Origin: Nematostella vectensis
Taxonomy: Eukaryota > Cnidaria > Anthozoa > Actiniaria > Edwardsiidae
Direction: 5' to 3'
Assembly: GCF_932526225.1 (NCBI RefSeq)
Contig: NC_064040.1
Location: 15,606,494-15,670,493 of the forward strand
DNA: 64,000 nt
Under the pieces are notes generated by a model. The model searched no databases. It was not told where the DNA came from and saw only the letters and a list, made by a program, of their open reading frames with translations. Shown piece after piece: positions 47,784 through 59,335 of this stretch. Numbering within the stretch: position 1 is the first letter of the stretch; every line of letters starts with the position of its first letter. Both the position numbers and the translations under genes were made by a program.

Positions 47784-47975
47784 ACCGTTAGTAAAATGCA
47801 GATGCTCCCTGCAAATCGTGTAAGCTCACCCTTCGAGAACATCATGGATAAATGGCGTCAGATTCTAGGGAAAATAAAATCTTCTAACAAATTATCTATG
47901 CAAGAACTATGAAAAATCCCATTGATTGTCCAGCGACAAAAAAAACCCATAAAAATCACATAAAAAGCACATATT

Positions 47976-48413
47976 GGTAGGTAGGTAGGTTAGTTAGTTA
48001 GTTAGTTAGTTAGTTAGGTAGGTAGGTAGGTAGGTAGGTAGGTAGGTAGGTAGGTAGGTAGGTAGGTAGGTAGGTAGGTAGGTAGGTAGGTAGGTAGGTA
48101 GGTAGGTAGGTAGGTAGGTAGGTAGGTAGGTAGGTAGGTAGGTAGGTAGGTAGGTAGGTAGGTAGGTAGGTAGGTAGGTAGGTAGGTAGGTAGGTAGGTA
48201 GGTAGGTAGGTAGGTAGGTAGGTAGGTAGGTAGGTAGGTAGGTAGGTAGGTAGGTAGGTAGGTAGGTAGGTAGGTAGGTAGGTAGGTAGGTAGGTAGGTA
48301 GGTAGGTAGGTAGGTAGGTAGGTAGGTAGGTAGGTAGGTAGGTAGGTAGGTAGGTAGGTAGGTAGGTAGGTAGGTAGGTTAGTTAGGTAGGTAGGTAGGT
48401 AGGTAGGTAGGTA

Positions 48414-48500
<87 letters not shown>

Positions 48501-48601
48501 ACAAACAAACAAACAAACAAACAAACAAACAAACAAACAAACAAACAAACAAACAAACAAACAAACAAACAAACAAACAAACAAACAAACAAACAAACAA
48601 A

Positions 48602-48632
<31 letters not shown>

Positions 48633-48634
48633 AG
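47976..48634. repeat. compound tetranucleotide microsatellite
   Basis: (GGTA)n with some GTTA from 47976 to about 48412, then (AAAT)n to about 48500, (AAAC)n to about 48600, and (AAAT)n to 48634. Long 'ORFs' here (YLPT, YLFI, CLFV repeats on the minus strand) are artefacts. The array abuts the truncated 5' end of the Penelope-like element. Confidence 0.97.
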
Positions 48635-48640
48635 AGGGTA

Positions 48641-48870
48641 TGAGAGTTACAAGTTTATTTAGTTGATAGGGGTTATGACAGCAGATTTGTGGGGAGGGAA
48701 GTTGACCGGGTTAGACGTATTCCTAGGGACGACACATTGAGAGACAGGCGTAAAGGTAAGAATGATCGTGTACCTTTTGTATTCACTTTTCATCCAGCTT
48801 TACCTAATTTACCTGGTATTCTTCGTAATTTACAGCCAGTTCTAGAATCTTTTAGTAGATGTGGGGGTGC
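48641..48870 (+). pseudogene. Penelope-like protein, linker segment
   Basis: Open frame up to the MITE insertion. It encodes the region between the RT thumb and the endonuclease, ending LESFSRCGG. It is truncated at its N-terminus by the microsatellite and at its C-terminus by the MITE. Removing the 366 bases 48871-49236 (MITE plus one target copy) would leave the frame continuous. Confidence 0.65.
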
Positions 48871-49229
48871 AGGCCCGTAGCCAGGATTTTGAGCGGGGTG
48901 GTTCGTTTTTCCATTTCAGAGAACCAAATTTGCGGTATATCCCTCCCCTCGCCTTATTACATTAGGCAATCAATACTTCAAATAAATTCAATCTTGTATT
49001 TAAAATGTATTTTAAAGCGCCCTATTAATAGGGTGCTTTTTAACATAAAGCGACAATAATCAAGATGATTATTAAAAAAAAGATTTTTATAGTCATTTTA
49101 AATGACATATTGATTATGTGCACGGTAATCCAGCCAGACGTTATATATTTTTTGTTTGCTCTGAGCGGACCTTCAAGCCGAGTGGGGTGGTTCGTCCGAA
49201 CCCCCCGAACCCCCCCTGGCTACGGGCCT
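48871..49229. mobile_element. MITE inserted in the Penelope-like element
   Basis: Terminal inverted repeats AGGCCCGTAGCCAGG and CCTGGCTACGGGCCT, about 359 bp, flanked by GGGGTGC on both sides (48864-48870, 49230-49236). The TIR edge is ambiguous by one base, so the duplication is 5-7 bp. No transposase is encoded. The AGGCCCGTAGCC termini are familiar from metazoan MITEs, but I do not assign a superfamily. Confidence 0.8.
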
Positions 49230-49236
49230 GGGGTGC

Positions 49237-49756
49237 TATTGGTAAGGTACCTATGGTAGCTTATAGGAAACCTAGGAGTTTGAAGGATATGTTGGTGCAC
49301 TCCTCTCTTAAAGAGGATAGTACTCAGGTTATAGGTTGTGGTAAGTGTGGCGGTAAAAGGTGTAGGGTGTGTAACTTTCTTAAGACAGGGCGGGAGTTTC
49401 GCAGCACGGTTATTGTTGTTTATCTCATTACTTGCTCTATGTGTAGCAAGAAATACGTGAGGTCTACTATCAATAGTTTTAGGAAGCGTTTTAATAATCA
49501 TAAAAGTAGGTTAAATAAGCACCCTAGTTTACCGGTTAGTGAAAGAGTTAAGGATGGCCTTATCTACCAACATTTTCATTGCGACAATCATTTAGGTCTT
49601 AATAATGTTATGGTACAACTTATAGATAAGTGTAACTCTGAGGCTCAGCTTAGGGAAAGGGAAGGTCAGTGGGCTTATCGGCTTAAGTCTATCTATCCGC
49701 GGGGTCTTAATAGTGATGACTCTTTTTGTAGTAGGAACCCACGTAGAGATGTGTAA
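49237..49756 (+). pseudogene. Penelope-like GIY-YIG endonuclease segment
   Basis: C-terminal part of a Penelope-like polyprotein: RKPRSLKDMLVHSSL, a cysteine cluster CGKCGGKRCRVC, then the GIY-YIG-type fold VVYLITCSMCSKKYVRST, RKRFNNHKS, HFHCDNH and EREGQWAYRLKSIYPRGLN, with stop at 49754-49756. The usual second motif Y-V-G appears as Y-V-R. The endonuclease nicks target DNA for priming. The frame is intact here although the element as a whole is truncated. Confidence 0.8.
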
Positions 49757-50000
49757 ATTTTTTTTATCCATAGCGCGCGCTATTCTAGAAAATGCGCGTT
49801 TTTGTCGGTTGTAATGTTTTTGCGTCTCGCGCCACTATTCTGATGTAAATAAGCTTGTAAAGATTCACTTTCTTTAGTCTGCCCTGAAGGAGTCTTATTA
49901 AAGACGAAAATTTGGCTGAGTCGATTTCCAGTTTTTAGTGTATTGTATTCATTGTTCTGGTACGAGATCGCGACAATTTGGGCTTTTTGATTCTATTCCA

Positions 50001-51029
50001 AATAAAAATGTCGATATAATTTTTTTAAACATTAGTTTTTTGTCAGTTTTTTTAGTTAACAAAAGCAGGTACGCAGTTCTAATTGGATTGAATCATTATG
50101 AGACCTCGAATCAATTTCTTCAAGTTGGGGTATCAATTATCGTATGATCAAAGAAAAGCCTGAAAATTCTAAATCCTTTTAAGTTTTATATTACCAACAT
50201 GCCTGCGCGTGAGCATTTTTACTCACCCTACCCACGCGCTTTGGCATTTACATCTTGTTGTTTGTCGCTGTTTTGTGACTTGAAACTAAAAACAAAACCC
50301 TATTTACACTAATAACATCATTTCATTCTAGCATCAAGGATACAGGCAGTTGCGGTTTATTAAGGGGATGTAGTACTTCGAGAATTGCAAGATATTTCGA
50401 AAACGTGTAAAAAAGAGACTTCAAAATCAAGAGCGGAAAACCTCGTGCTTCAAACACTGCTTCCGCTCTAACTTGCTGCTTCTTTCTGGTTTCTCAACAT
50501 TCATTATCTCCCTAATGGTCAAACGAAATCTGTAAGTTGATATAATATTGCTTTTTGTGAATATTCCGGTGATTTGAAAAGGAATCCAAGAAAAATACAT
50601 TTCATTAAACTAAAGCCAGCACGCTGAAGTATCTGAGCTTCTCTAATAGTGGAATATAAAGAGGGACATATAACAGTACTTCTTTGATGTTGTTTTTAGG
50701 CATTTCTATAACTATTAAGTATATTATACAAGCCGGAGTCGGGATTTGAATCAAACGCGGTATCACAGCCATAGCCATATTATCGCTCGTCGCTATTTTC
50801 TTTCTTCTTTCTTGCCTTGACTTCGACGCTCAGACAAACAAAACAGTCAAACTATTCAGGGATTTAGCTTTCTGTGAGTATATTTGCCAATCTTGCTTAC
50901 TTAAGTTAGACTTGTTTTCTTCTTCTGAGTTATTTTACATGATCTCTTTTCATTCCTATCGAGTTGGCAAAACAAAACAACACGCAACCCGCGGGGGAGT
51001 AGGACAAAATAAAAGGAGCAAATCCTCAC
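50001..51029. other. no gene seen
   Basis: AT-rich DNA with short ORFs only. No domain, array or element ends recognised. Confidence 0.5.
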
Positions 51030-52310
51030 GCGCAGTGGCGCTTTTTAAGTTGTATTATGTGTGCTCCAAATTAAGTGTTAGGGGAGATTTTATTAAGCAG
51101 GTGAATACAGCCCTGAAAGACTTTATATAGAATGCGAAAAAACCTAAAGTAAAATACACAACAATTTTAGGTGAATATGATGATGGTGGCTTGAGAGCTC
51201 CTAATTTCTTTGCATCAATTAGAGCTAGTCGTGTTACTTTTGCTTTAAAGTTGTCAAATGAGGAGGAGAGAACATATAAGGTTTTACCAAGATACTTTTT
51301 AAAAATAATTGGAGGTGTGGGAACTATACGCGGCAATTTTGATATAAATCGTCTTCCGGACGATACATCCGGTTATTATAAGGAGGTGTTTGGAATATGG
51401 GCCGAGCTGTTTTCAAACCCAATAAATGATTTGGATTTAGAGGATGAAGTGCTGTGGAATAACAAGCATATTAAAATTGGGGGGAAGTCTGTTTTCTTTA
51501 GATCCTTTTTTGAATGTGGCGTCCGCACAGTAAGAGATTTATGCAATGAGGTGGGTCGTTTTGAGTGGCAGATATGTTTGAAGAAAGGTGTCCCAGGTAC
51601 AGGGTATTTTAACTGGTTATCTTTATGTAACGCTATTCCAAAAGTATGGGAAGATAAGTTGAGAGATAATCCTGGCTTGGTAGGACAGTCTAAACCAGCA
51701 GCACGTTTGTTAACGGTTAGGTAATGAGAGATACGAAATAGGAAAATTTAAGGCTAAACAGGTATATAATTATATAGTAAGAATGAAGGTTAAACCGCCA
51801 ACTGCACAGTTAAACATTCCCCAAAGAATAGGAGGCTCTCCTGAGTCCATCGATTGGAGACAAGTTTATCGTAGAATTTATACCATAGCTAGAGACACCT
51901 ATTCAAGGTCCTTTCAGTATAAAATTCTTAACAATTGCCTTTTTATTAACAAAGATCTGTTTCGGTTTGGACTAGTGGATAGTCCTTCGTGCTCTTATCG
52001 TTTTTCCTATTTAGAAACTGTTGACCACATCTTTATTGAGTGTACTAAGACAAGAAATTTATACCTAGACATCCAGAAATGGTTAAGTGCCTTCAAGGTG
52101 CAACTCTCACATCTATGTATACAAGATGTAATACTAGGTGTGGAAAATGAAAACGCAGCGGTGAACTCCATGATCCTAAATTATAAACTCCTGCTTTATA
52201 AAAGGAGGGAATCACACAAATTGCCAAACTTATACTCATTTCAACTATTCCTCAGAGACATAGAGAAAGTAGAAAGGCGGGCTTCAAAATTGAGTAATAA
52301 ACCATAGCAG
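51030..52310 (+). pseudogene. decayed LINE reverse transcriptase, C-terminal part
   Basis: One frame reads LSVRGDFIKQVNTALKDFI, then TAG at 51128-51130 where LINEs have FIW, then YDDGGLRAPNFF and LWNNKHIKIGG. After stops near 51722 another frame continues with WRQVYRRIYTIARD, FQYKILNNCLFINKDL and CSYRFSYLETVDHIFIEC. This is the RT thumb plus zinc-binding tail of an L1/Tx1-like non-LTR element. The second Cys of the C-x2-C is replaced. It is a dead 5'-truncated copy ending near the TG repeat at 52487. Confidence 0.75.
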
Positions 52311-52486
52311 CATTTGAAGAAATAGGAATTGATAATACATGCATTAAGCACTACCGGGATAATGTAGTTTGTGTTGTGGTTGTGTTGTGTTTTTTGTATA
52401 TGCAAATCGAATGAAAGAGAGAAAAATACCGAGTACATAACATATAACATAAGTTTAAGTTATACTGTATATGGAGATTAACTTAA

Positions 52487-52569
<83 letters not shown>

Positions 52570-52584
52570 TGTGTTTGTGTGTGT
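52487..52584. repeat. (TG)n microsatellite
   Basis: About 98 bp of nearly pure TG repeats with a few interruptions, just after the LINE remnant. Confidence 0.97.
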
Positions 52585-52639
52585 AAAAAATGATGAAACA
52601 AAATAAAAAGTTTTAAAAACAAAAAAAAATTTTTGAGCA

Positions 52640-54487
52640 TAAAGGAAGGGATGTGATATGTTATTTAGTAAATATCTTTTTATTTATTCTCAAAAGAAAA
52701 GAAACTCGTACCAGACGACAGAATGTTTGAGTGATACGGAACTATAACCGCTGCTACGGAACTACTACCACTATGTGCAAACAGAAAAACATATAAATCA
52801 ATAAAATTTGAAAATGTGTATATTATATGCATAAGTAAATTTGTAGTCGTATTAGAAAAACCATGAGCATTGAGCCCTCGGCAAAAAAGATTGAGCAATT
52901 TTTGAAATGGATATTTTCGTTATCAGAACTATGCCAAAAGAAGAAATATTCCATTTTAAATTTTAACGTGTTTCGGTAAGGGGGGCTCGTTGTATTTGAA
53001 TAATTTGAAACACAAGTTTTAGGCTGAGTTTTGTTGAACATCCGTATAGATTGGCAATCATTGAAATAAAAATGTCCCTTGATTGGCAACCATTAACCTA
53101 ATCTTACATCTAATTTTACAATTATGCACTTACCGACAAGGAAAAGATGTTGCCCTCAGTGTCTCTATCATCAGTATGTGAGAATAAAGGTATTCAGATG
53201 GATAAAATTAGTAGAAACAATAATTAATAATTCATTCGAAGTTTTCAAAGCTTGTGGCTGAGTTCTTACTACAGTTTGAAGGTATTCTGGGTAACTCTTC
53301 GACATTTAACCGAATTCGATAATAAAATCAAACCCTTTAGGTTTCTTTATTTTTTCACGAGACAAATTTGAACAAAATTTGGGGTTTTTGGGTTATGTTC
53401 AGGTGGTTGAGATGACTATGAAACTTTAAGCCATGCTTTTAAAAACTATGTCGTCAGTGGTAATCGAGTGAATAAAAGAAGAATTCCCTGCAGTTTTGGG
53501 ACCATACTCCCTACCGCTTGGAATTCGTTGTAGTTCTAAAAACCAAAAACACCAATTAATTATGCAATACATTTTTCGCAAAGGAATTGAATATTATTTT
53601 CTTTAAGGAATGATGTATTATATGCTGTTTTGCCTTCGTTATTTTTATAAATAAATCAGCACGAAATACATTTAGTATATATTCTAAAGCAATTACTTAC
53701 TTTTATCTTTGGCCCATTCGAGATACAAAAAGTTTCAGGCTGCGTTTTTCTTGAACGTCTGTAAACAAGCGTTCAGTGAAATAAAAATATCCCTTTATGG
53801 CAATCATCAACAAATCTAATTTCCAAGTCTATTTTATTGCGTTAACAGCAAGGAGATGAATGTTGCTCTCAGTTTCTCTATCATATTCACGCGAGAATAA
53901 CGGCATTAAAATACGTGTAAAATGGGTAAAAACAACCTTTTTAATAATTCATTCATAGTTTTCAACTTTTTGCTGAAAGGGGGGGGAGGGGGGGGGGGTT
54001 GGCTCACTGACAAAGGCAGGTTTCTGGCCGCCCAAAGAGGGGTTTTTTAAACCCGCTAAACCCTCCTCTAGATCGAGAGAAAAGTTCATCATTTCAACAC
54101 CAAGGCACAAGCTTTCGTCCTTGTTACCACCCAAGAGAAATCAGTGCTATAATTTAAGGCAGTCCCGGGCTTTCGCCATGCCCCGCATAAACACAAATCG
54201 TTTTAAGAACACTTTTATTCCGAGTGTAACAGCTATACTTTTGGGTTATCTAACCACATGTAACAAGCGGCTATGACTCTCTCTGACCACTTGTGACAAA
54301 ACGAAAAGGACCCGCTTGGCTGGGGGAGGTACCGGTTTTTACTTGTTTGCTGTTACAAAATGTTAACAAGATCTGGTGTCTACAAGTATTTTCTAACACG
54401 TTTCTCTTCAAGTTCTCAAGAGTTTAAAGGGTGAGTTTTTGGTGTGTTTGGGCTTCGGTACGCACCCATATTTATATGCTACTAAGA
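52640..54487. other. no gene; diverged duplicated segment
   Basis: Two diverged copies of about 280 bp at 52980-53260 and 53695-53975 share blocks such as AATAATTCATTC and TCTCTATCAT in the same order, so an old dispersed or tandem repeat is present. A G-run lies at 53980-53998. No coding potential. Confidence 0.5.
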
Positions 54488-54493
54488 CGGCAT

Positions 54494-54528
54494 GTCCTTT
54501 AGGATAACTTACACTGACATCCTAAAGG
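54494..54528. other. 10-bp perfect stem inverted repeat
   Basis: CCTTTAGGAT and ATCCTAAAGG separated by 13 bases, four bases outside the proposed 3' LTR end of the second gypsy element. Meaning unknown; it may be genomic target sequence. Confidence 0.6.
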
Positions 54529-54532
54529 GCTT

Positions 54533-54655
54533 TGTAATGTATTTGAGAAAAACCTTAGGATCAAAACGAATAAACAGTAATGGCGGACTCTCGTTGTTTA
54601 TTGCTGTTACCCAGAAAACCTTGCGGTCATACAAACAGGAATCCCAAACATTACA
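54533..54655 (-). repeat. candidate 3' LTR of second gypsy element
   Basis: In element orientation the sequence starts TGTAATGTTTGGG after the purine-rich ACTTGGGTGGGGCAGTA and ends AATACATTACA. The TGTAA/TTACA termini are inverted, and there is an AATAAA inside. The 5' copy is absent, so this cannot be verified by comparison. Confidence 0.5.
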
Positions 54656-54840
54656 TACTGCCCCACCCAAGTTTACAACTAAAAGATACTTGCTTGCTGA
54701 GGCCAGTAAAACTATCAAATTTATACACACAACATGTCAATAAGTAAAAAACAACAACAATGTCCATGACAAGTTCTTGACAAGTTGTCAATCCATCAGA
54801 TCCGGAAAAATGTACACAGTGTGTGATATGCTGCTTAAAA

Positions 54841-57135
54841 TTAACATACATAGTCTTTGAGGTGAGTAGGTGTGGTTTTGAGTCGAGTACTTCTTCGCAG
54901 AGTACTTGCAGGCTCAGAAGCTGGAAGCTCTGTCTTCTTCGGTTCCAATGAAGGTTCTGGAACTGTGATCTCATGTTCCTTAAATTCCTCTGGAATCTGC
55001 TTGGGTACAGTTGTTTGCATTGGAACTTGGGCCAATTCTGTTGAACTCTGAAGATCATTGGCGACTGTGGGTGTGCTTGTCCTCAGGCGAAGATGGTCAA
55101 CATGTCGTCGAAACACTCCACCTGAACTGAGTTGAACGACATACGAAACCGGTCCTGACTGTTGAATAATTGTTCCACATAACCACTTTGGACCATATGA
55201 AAAATTCTTGACAAATACTGGGTCATTCACTTGAAATTCTCTGAGTGGCACTAGATTGTCGTGTTGTTTCTTCTGTGCGAGCTGTTTATCTTCTACACGA
55301 GTGCGAATTGTGTCCTGACTAAGGGGGTTTACCAGGTCCAAGCGCGTCTTCAGCTTCCGGTTCATTAATAGCTCACCGGGTGTTTTACCAGTGGTTGCAT
55401 GAGGTGTGGTACGATAGCTTAGTAGAAATCTGCTTAACTTCGTGTCTAAGTTTTCCTTTTCCCCTCCCATCTTCTTCATTGTTTCCTTGAAAGTGCGAAC
55501 ATATCTTTCAGCAAATCCATTGGATGCTGGGTGTTTAGGTGCTGAAGTGATGTGTTTTATGCCATTCTCAGACATAAAAAGGGCAAATTCTTCACCTATG
55601 AAGGCAGTAGCATTATCAGATACAATGATATCAGGCAGTCCATGTACTGAGAAGCATTCTCTTAACTTCTGGATGGTTACTGCAGCAGTACTGGAGTTTG
55701 TCTTGAATACCTCGATCCACTTACTATAGGCATCACCGATCACCAGGAACATGTGTCCTTCGAAAGGTCCTGCATAGTCAATATGTATGCGAGACCAAGG
55801 TCTAGACGGCCACTCCCACGGATGTAGGGGTGCAGTAGAAGGTGCCTTAGCATTACTTTGGCAGCTTGTGCAATCTTTCACCTTTTGCTCAATATCCGCG
55901 TCCAGGCCAGGCCACCAGAAATAGCTTCGGGCTAACATTTTCATGCGAACCATTCCAGGATGTCCATCATGTAGTTCCTGGAGAAGCTTGACTCTTCCTT
56001 GAGGAGGAATGACTACGCGAGAGCCCCAGAGTAGACAGCCATCCTGACAGCTAAGTTGGTGCTTTCTATAAGAGTAGGGCTTGAACTCAATGCGATCATT
56101 TGAATTGGGCCAACCGGACATTACTTGGTGTCGTACTGCACTAAGAATAGGATCTTTTGAGGTCCAACGCTCAATGTCCTTGACTTTAACGGGTGTGTTG
56201 ACTTCAAGATGATTCATTACAAACATAATGTCGCCAGGCACTGGAACATTTCTGGTTTCATTTGGCAATGGCAGCCGGCTCAGGCCATCGGCATTACCAT
56301 TTTTCTGGCCTTCTCGATATACTAAAGTGTATGAGTAGCCTGACAGGAATACCGCCCACCTCAATATGCGTGGTGAGGCTGAGGTCGGTATTTGTTTAGT
56401 TGACTGTAGCAGACCCAGCAGGGGTTTGTGATCAGTGTAGATGGTAAAACTCCGTCCATATAAGTATGAGTGGAACTTCCTCACCCCGAACATGATGGCT
56501 GCTGCCTCTTTGTCGAGCTGTGAATAGTTCTTTTCGGCTGGGGACAGAGTACGTGAGGCATATGAAATAGGACGTTCAGTCCCATCATCCATCACATGTG
56601 AAATAACACAACCAAGACCATATGGTGATGCGTCACAAGCAAGGGTTAACTCTCTTTCCAAGCTGTAATGCATAAGTTGTGAAGAGTGAAGTGTGGACTT
56701 GGCTTGGTTCCAAGATTTTTCATGTGCTTCACTCCAGTTCCAAGGTGTGTCTTTGACTAACAGCTGATGTAAAGGAGATAGTATTGTAGTGATGTTAGGT
56801 ATGTAACAAGCGTAATAGTTAAGCATGCCTAAAAAGGCTTGCAGTTCTTTCAGATTAGAAGGTCTCGGTGACTCTTGAATTGCTTTGATTTTCTCGTCAA
56901 GGGGGTGGATACCATCTTTGTCTATGCGGTGTCCCAGGTAAGTGACTTCAGGTGCTTGAAAAATGCACTTCGAACGTTTAAGACGGACGCCAGCTTTGTC
57001 CAGACGTGACAGGACTTCTGTTAGACTTTTGAGATGATCTGCTGATGTCTTCCCGGCAATGAGAATATCATCTATTCGTACTACAACATTCGGAATACCC
57101 TGCAGTAAATTTTCCATTGTGCGTTGGAAAATCCC
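54841..57135 (-). pseudogene. truncated gypsy pol: RT end, RNase H, integrase
   Basis: The open frame runs from GIFQRTMENLLQG (about residue 28 of a 791-codon ORF whose first 27 codons are not pol) to the stop at 54841. RT has RIDD at 47-50, where Y/F-x-D-D is usual. RNase H: Asp195, Glu237, Asp262. Integrase HHCC: His416, His419, Cys449, Cys452; catalytic Asp480, Asp534, Glu570. The C-terminus is acidic then basic (RRSTRLKTTPTHLKDYVC). The remaining frame is unbroken, so the truncation is fairly recent, but the element cannot replicate on its own. Confidence 0.9.
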
Positions 57136-57746
57136 ATAGTTACAAGACAAAGTTGTTGTGGAAAGATCTGACTGGGCAAAGACCGAGATCATACAGTGAG
57201 ACCAGATGGTGGTCAAAGTGGGAAGTCTACAAACAAATGTTACTGCAGTTTGGAGATATTGAGGGATTCTTGATAGAAGCAGAAGCCGCTAATATTGGTC
57301 CACAGTTACTCCCTCAACTCCAGGCAATACTTTCCGATCCTGAGAGAGTGATCAACCTGAAGCTCGAGCTCGCCATCACCATCGATGTTGGGGAGCACTT
57401 TGTAAAAGCGACCTATTTCTTGGAAGGTGATGGCCCTCTCGTGTTCTCGTGTTATGAGAAACTCCATGCTGTTGCCCAAGCCTGCCAAGCCCCTCTTTTT
57501 CCAAATGTGTGTGCAGTCGCAGCAGCAATCGCTGAAGAAAATCCTGCCCAAAACGTAGCAGCCCTCGAACAGCAGGCAAAGGCATGTGTTCAATCAGCCA
57601 TAGATTGGTTTCTGAGAAAGTTCAATGTCCAACTATACAACACAGTGTTAGCGTTCAAGGCTGCGAGGTATATGTGTCCGGTCAGCGTCCAGTGGCTGAA
57701 GCCAACTCAGCACTCAGTAGAGGCCTTGCGAATCTTCCCTTTTCTC
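57136..57746 (+). pseudogene. hAT-like transposase, central fragment
   Basis: Begins abruptly at the gypsy junction with KLLWKDLTGQRPRSYSETRW and continues through IGPQLLPQLQAIL, LELAITIDVGEHFVKATYFL and VSVQWLKPTQHSVEALRIFP to the TIR insertion. The 'S-x-TRWWS-W' and later C-terminal segment are typical of hAT-like/domesticated-looking transposase families in aquatic invertebrates. Upstream BED and catalytic N-terminal parts are missing. Confidence 0.65.
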
Positions 57747-58704
57747 CATTCCCAGAAATAAGAGACAACATGGCCGCCACGCATGCGTAATAGTGCACAT
57801 ACAATGTCAAAATGGCTGCCATTTATTATAAGGAAATGTGGGGAGACATCACATTTTATCAAATTTTCTCGTTTCAGAGATTTTGGGATCACGATGCAGG
57901 ACTCGAAAAAAAAAAAACCTTGCCATTCGAGTGATACACTTTCCGTTCAAACGATGCCAGAGAAAGCCCTATAATTGTTCCTTGGACATTGCACTTTTGT
58001 TCGCTTGAGAGCATACAATCCTCCATACATTCTCTGTAATTTTATTGAAATCGGGCATAAAAGTATAGTCGTTTAAAAGGTAGAACTGTTCGCCGCATCA
58101 CAGGTGCAGGACTCGAAATTGGTAAATCGACTATCCTTCCATCAACTTGGCCAATAAAATAGGCAGTAGCGCCTTCCAATCTTGTTCCCGAGGAAATAAC
58201 ATTTGATGTAGTTATGCCTAGTTCAGAAACCATTATTGTTGTCTTTAAGATACAGACTGAAGCAAGGAAAACGGTGCGCTCCACAAGAACAACTTCTCTC
58301 CGTTCGTCCGTTCTCCATTTTGTTTTTAAACGGCCCCACGGCTTTCTGGGATTGACACAGGGGAAACGTAAAGCCTTTCTAAAATACATTTTTTTAAATT
58401 AGCGCATATAATGTTTTCCAACCTCAGCAAGACTGCCGCACTGATAATGGTATCATTGGATGTATCAAATCAGAGATGCCCCTTGCACGTTTAAATACCG
58501 CTAATACTACTTTTATTTGGAATTTTAGTCAACCTGATTAAAAACTTCTAGTGTAAGAACAAAAGGGAAGCCCCTGTGCTGGCCGGAATCTCGTTTTTAT
58601 TTCTGATACCGCTGTTATTCCTATTTTGCTAGGCCCTATTCGCGGGCCTAGCAAAATGTGAGCCGAGAGAAACCGCTGGCTAATGTCCCTTATTTCTGGG
58701 AATG
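57747..58704. mobile_element. 958-bp TIR element interrupting the hAT-like ORF
   Basis: Inverted termini CATTCCCAGAAATAAGAGAC and its complement (GTCCCTTATTTCTGGGAATG at 58685-58704) bound a segment that splits the transposase between RIFPFL and NDDCIING. No transposase ORF inside; GC-poor. No clear target duplication seen. A non-autonomous DNA transposon is the best reading. Confidence 0.6.
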
Positions 58705-58996
58705 CAATGATGATTGCATTATCAACGGCCTAATTGCTGAACTACCTGCTTACTTAGCTGCCACTGCAGATGTGGTAATCAACACAGAAGAGCGAAAGGT
58801 AAAATGGTGGCACGACCACAAGGAACAGCTCCCTCACTTTGCTTCTGCAGTGGAGAAAGTGCTGTTGGCGCAGCCATCCTCGGCTGCAGCAGAAAGGTTA
58901 TTCTCTGTTCTCAATTCCGCATTCAACGACCAATAGGAGCATGCCTTAGTTGACTATCTTCAAGCAAGTGTGATGACCCAGTACAACAAGCGATGA
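58705..58996 (+). pseudogene. hAT transposase C-terminal dimerisation domain
   Basis: Reads NDDCIINGLIAELPAYLAAT, KVKWWHDHKEQLPHFASAVE and AQPSSAAAERLFSVLNSAFN, the hallmark hAT dimerisation motif. A TAG at 58934-58936 interrupts the tail, after which EHALVDYLQASVMTQYNKR follows in frame to TGA at 58994-58996. Together with the TIR insertion this makes the gene dead. Confidence 0.82.
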
Positions 58997-59244
58997 CTAA
59001 CTTCTAAAATGGGTAATGATGACCCAATGACAAGCGTGTGTTGGACTTAGAAAAAACATTGATCGTTTTAACATGTGAGCGAAAATCTAAAAATGTAATG
59101 TTCTATATGATTAAAAAAAGTCTGAAAAATGAGCATTTTTTTTAATCCACAAGCATTAAAAAAAAGCATTATTTTAGCACTTTTTTGGCAAAAAACAAGC
59201 ACTGCTTTTAGCATTTAATGCTTTTTAACGAGCACTTTCGGTAA
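58997..59244. other. AT-rich flank
   Basis: Repeats the words AGCATT and AGCACT several times around 59125-59225, possibly the degenerate end of the hAT-like element. No gene. Confidence 0.4.
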
Positions 59245-59335
59245 GAGCCTACCCACAACACATACACGCATAGGCCAGCCCCCCCCTCCCCACAACACAT
59301 ACACGCTTAGGCCTGCTCCCCCTCCCCACAACACA
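59245..59335 (+). repeat. 38-bp tandem repeat, about 2.4 copies
   Basis: CCACAACACATACACGC recurs at about 59252 and 59290, and in part at 59326, alternating with C-rich stretches. It leads into the 36-bp minisatellite. Confidence 0.75.

Larger units (their letters stand above)
48635..50000 (+). mobile_element. 5'-truncated Penelope-like element
   Basis: Holds the linker after RT (DRGYDSRFVGREVDRVRRIP; VPFVFTFHPALPNLPGILRN), the GIY-YIG endonuclease and a 3' tail with GTCTTATTAAAGACGAAAAT. The RT core is missing; sequence begins right at the tetranucleotide array. A MITE interrupts it at 48871-49229. Confidence 0.8.
54533..57135 (-). mobile_element. second Ty3/gypsy element, 5'-truncated
   Basis: Contains the 3' half of pol, a polypurine-rich tract and a likely 3' LTR. 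The 5' half (gag, protease, most of RT and the 5' LTR) is missing, and the sequence switches at about 57135 to hAT-like DNA on the other strand. Distinct from the element at 12137. Confidence 0.85.

Noticed and set aside
48006-48600. 196-codon and shorter minus-strand ORFs of YLPT, YLFI and CLFV repeats
   Set aside because: Pure translation of tetranucleotide repeats, open in all frames; no gene evidence.
57306-57593. Minus-strand ORFs opposite the hAT-like fragment
   Set aside because: Shadow frames of the plus-strand transposase sequence.
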